Assembly (NCBI GenBank): GCA_963739985.1
Contig: CAVUCE010000019.1
Location: 1 to 23,785 of the forward strand
Origin: CAVUCE01 sp963739985
GTDB lineage: Bacteria > Bacteroidota > Ignavibacteria > Ignavibacteriales > Ignavibacteriaceae
Direction of reading: 5' to 3'
DNA: 23,785 nt
Both the position numbers and the translations under genes were made by a program. Below the pieces are notes generated by a model. That model worked only from the letters and a program-made list of their open reading frames with translations, was not told the DNA's origin and did no database searches. Shown piece after piece: positions 22,578 to 23,785 of this stretch (positions are counted from its first letter, which is position 1; the number at the start of each line of letters is the position of its first letter).

Positions 22578-22997
22578 TTGATAAATCCTTTCTTAGTGCG
22601 ATCTGAAAATAAAGGTATAATTTCTTAATATCAATTATTAATAGCTGAAGAATGTAAATCTAATGTAAAAATATGCGTTTACTCAGTCGTATTAAGTGGT
22701 TTGATGCATCTTTGCGTCTCTTATCTAGATTGTTGCAAAAATATTTAGTCCTCCTGAAGCATATATTTCAAATTCCCATATCTGTCCAAAATAAATGATT
22801 AGATTAGGTAAGTGCATGTTTCTTTTGGAACTTTTTCTAATTTTAAAAATCAATTTGGACAGCACTGCAAATTTCAACAAAAATAAGCTGTTTATTTTGA
22901 TAAACTTTTGCATTTCTGTATTTTTACAAACTATTTAACAGAATTAAACTCAATTCGTCTGAAAAAGGCGAAAATATTAATATTAAAATTGAATGCT
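22578..22997. other. Divergent intergenic region between the desaturase gene and proS
   Basis: AT-rich, about 420 bp, presumably holding two promoters. I see no dispersed repeat array, hairpin with T tract, RNA gene or convincing ORF; a 62-codon minus-strand frame has no recognisable content. Confidence 0.5.
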
Positions 22998-23785
22998 ATG
23001 AGAATAAGTAAATCTTTTGTACCGACTTTGAAAGAAGTTCCGAACGACGCAGTTGTAACCAGCCACATTCTTATGCTGAGATCAGGTATGATTAGAATGA
23101 TTTCTGCGGGAATCTATTCATTTCTTCCTTTGGGTTACAGGGTCGTTAAAAAAATAACCGAAATTATTAGGAATGAAATGGATGCTATCGGTGGACAGGA
23201 ATTTCATTTGCCTGCTCTTAATCCTCGTGAGATTTGGGAAGAAACTAATAGGGTTGAGGCTTTCGGCGATACTATGTTTCATATTAAAAATAGAGATTAT
23301 GTTCTAGCTCCGACTCATGAAGAAATTATGACTTACCATGCGCGTAATGTTGTAAAATCTTATAAAGATATGCCTCAAATTTGGTATCAAATACAAACTA
23401 AGTTTCGTAACGAAGCAAGACCGAGAAGCGGAGTTATACGCGGCAGACAATTTTTAATGAAGGATGCTTATTCTTTTGATACTTCCTGGGAAGGATTGGA
23501 TCAATCATATAATTTGCACGATAAAGCATACAGAAAGATTTTCGATCGATGTGGAATAAAATATTTTATTGTAGGCGCTTCAAGCGGCGCAATGGGCGGG
23601 ACCGGTTCCGAAGAGTTTATGGTTCAATCTGATGCCGGAGAAGATACTGTTGCGCATTGCGAAAAATGCGGTTATGCTGCAAATGTTGAAGTCGCAATTT
23701 CTAAAGTAGATTCTAAAAAACGCGATGAAAAAAGTGACGAGATTAAGGAAATCTCTACACCCAATATTCATTCAATAGATGAGCT
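22998..23785 (+). CDS. proS: Proline--tRNA ligase, N-terminal part (cut by the window edge)
   Basis: The first 262 residues of a class II prolyl-tRNA synthetase. They include the opening MRISKSFVPTLKEVPNDA, motif 1 helix SFLPLGYRVVKKI, and THEEIMTYHARN. Motif 2 (FRNEARPRSGVIRGRQF) is followed by LMKDAYSFD. After GTGSEEFMVQSDAGEDT the sequence enters the inserted editing domain (YAANVEVA). This is the bacterial-type ProS with a cis-editing insertion, about 480-570 residues in full, so roughly half is missing past the right edge. The ATG at 22998 gives the family N-terminus; an ATG at 22993 is in another frame. Confidence 0.95.
   Translation, partial: MRISKSFVPTLKEVPNDAVVTSHILMLRSGMIRMISAGIYSFLPLGYRVVKKITEIIRNEMDAIGGQEFHLPALNPREIWEETNRVEAFGDTMFHIKNRDYVLAPTHEEIMTYHARNVVKSYKDMPQIWYQIQTKFRNEARPRSGVIRGRQFLMKDAYSFDTSWEGLDQSYNLHDKAYRKIFDRCGIKYFIVGASSGAMGGTGSEEFMVQSDAGEDTVAHCEKCGYAANVEVAISKVDSKKRDEKSDEIKEISTPNIHSIDE

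Overview
AT-rich bacterial DNA that looks like an Ignavibacteria-type member of the Bacteroidota/Chlorobiota group. That placement is an inference: it rests on the gene families present (a Wzi-like barrel, four-helix-bundle S23 genes, an OmpA protein with TSP3 repeats, YceH) and on very repeat-rich intergenic spaces. No rRNA, tRNA, CRISPR array, transposase or reverse transcriptase was recognised.

Layout. 1-5054 holds capsule/exopolysaccharide export genes: a decayed Wzi-like outer-membrane protein, a small SLBB export protein, and a Wzc-type tyrosine autokinase split by one extra A. 5055-6357 is a repeat field with a 254-bp tandem duplication. 6358-7926 has a Cof-type HAD phosphatase and a small zinc-ribbon membrane protein. 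8400-15717 is a nucleotide-sugar cluster (rfbA, rfbC, a frameshifted DegT-family aminotransferase, fcl, gmd). It makes GDP-fucose precursors completely and dTDP-rhamnose precursors only in part. From 16172 on come ordinary chromosomal genes: OmpA/TSP3, pepT, a U32-family protein, then yceH and an acyl-ACP desaturase on the minus strand, and the start of proS running off the right edge.

The most unusual feature is a recurrent module. Four S23/four-helix-bundle loci (two intact, two dead) sit between these genes, all on the plus strand. Three of them lie between inverted arrays of short degenerate repeats (7 nt or 4/8 nt units) whose sequence differs at each locus. In all three the left array begins at or over the stop codon of the upstream gene, and the right array ends within about 75 bp of the next start codon. 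A fifth, S23-less island follows the Wzi relic. Related heptad arrays also lie inside genes: in frame in the DegT aminotransferase, at the N-terminus of the U32 protein, and inside the Wzi relic. I propose these S23-plus-array islands as an undescribed mobile or variable element.

Other intergenic space is packed with dispersed repeats: GTCATTCTGA...AAGAATCT units, CTCTGCGGTTAAT and CACCACAGAGTTCAC units, TTGCTGAGCTTGTCGAAGCAA units, and mini-palindromes with TAA, GTA or GAA centres.
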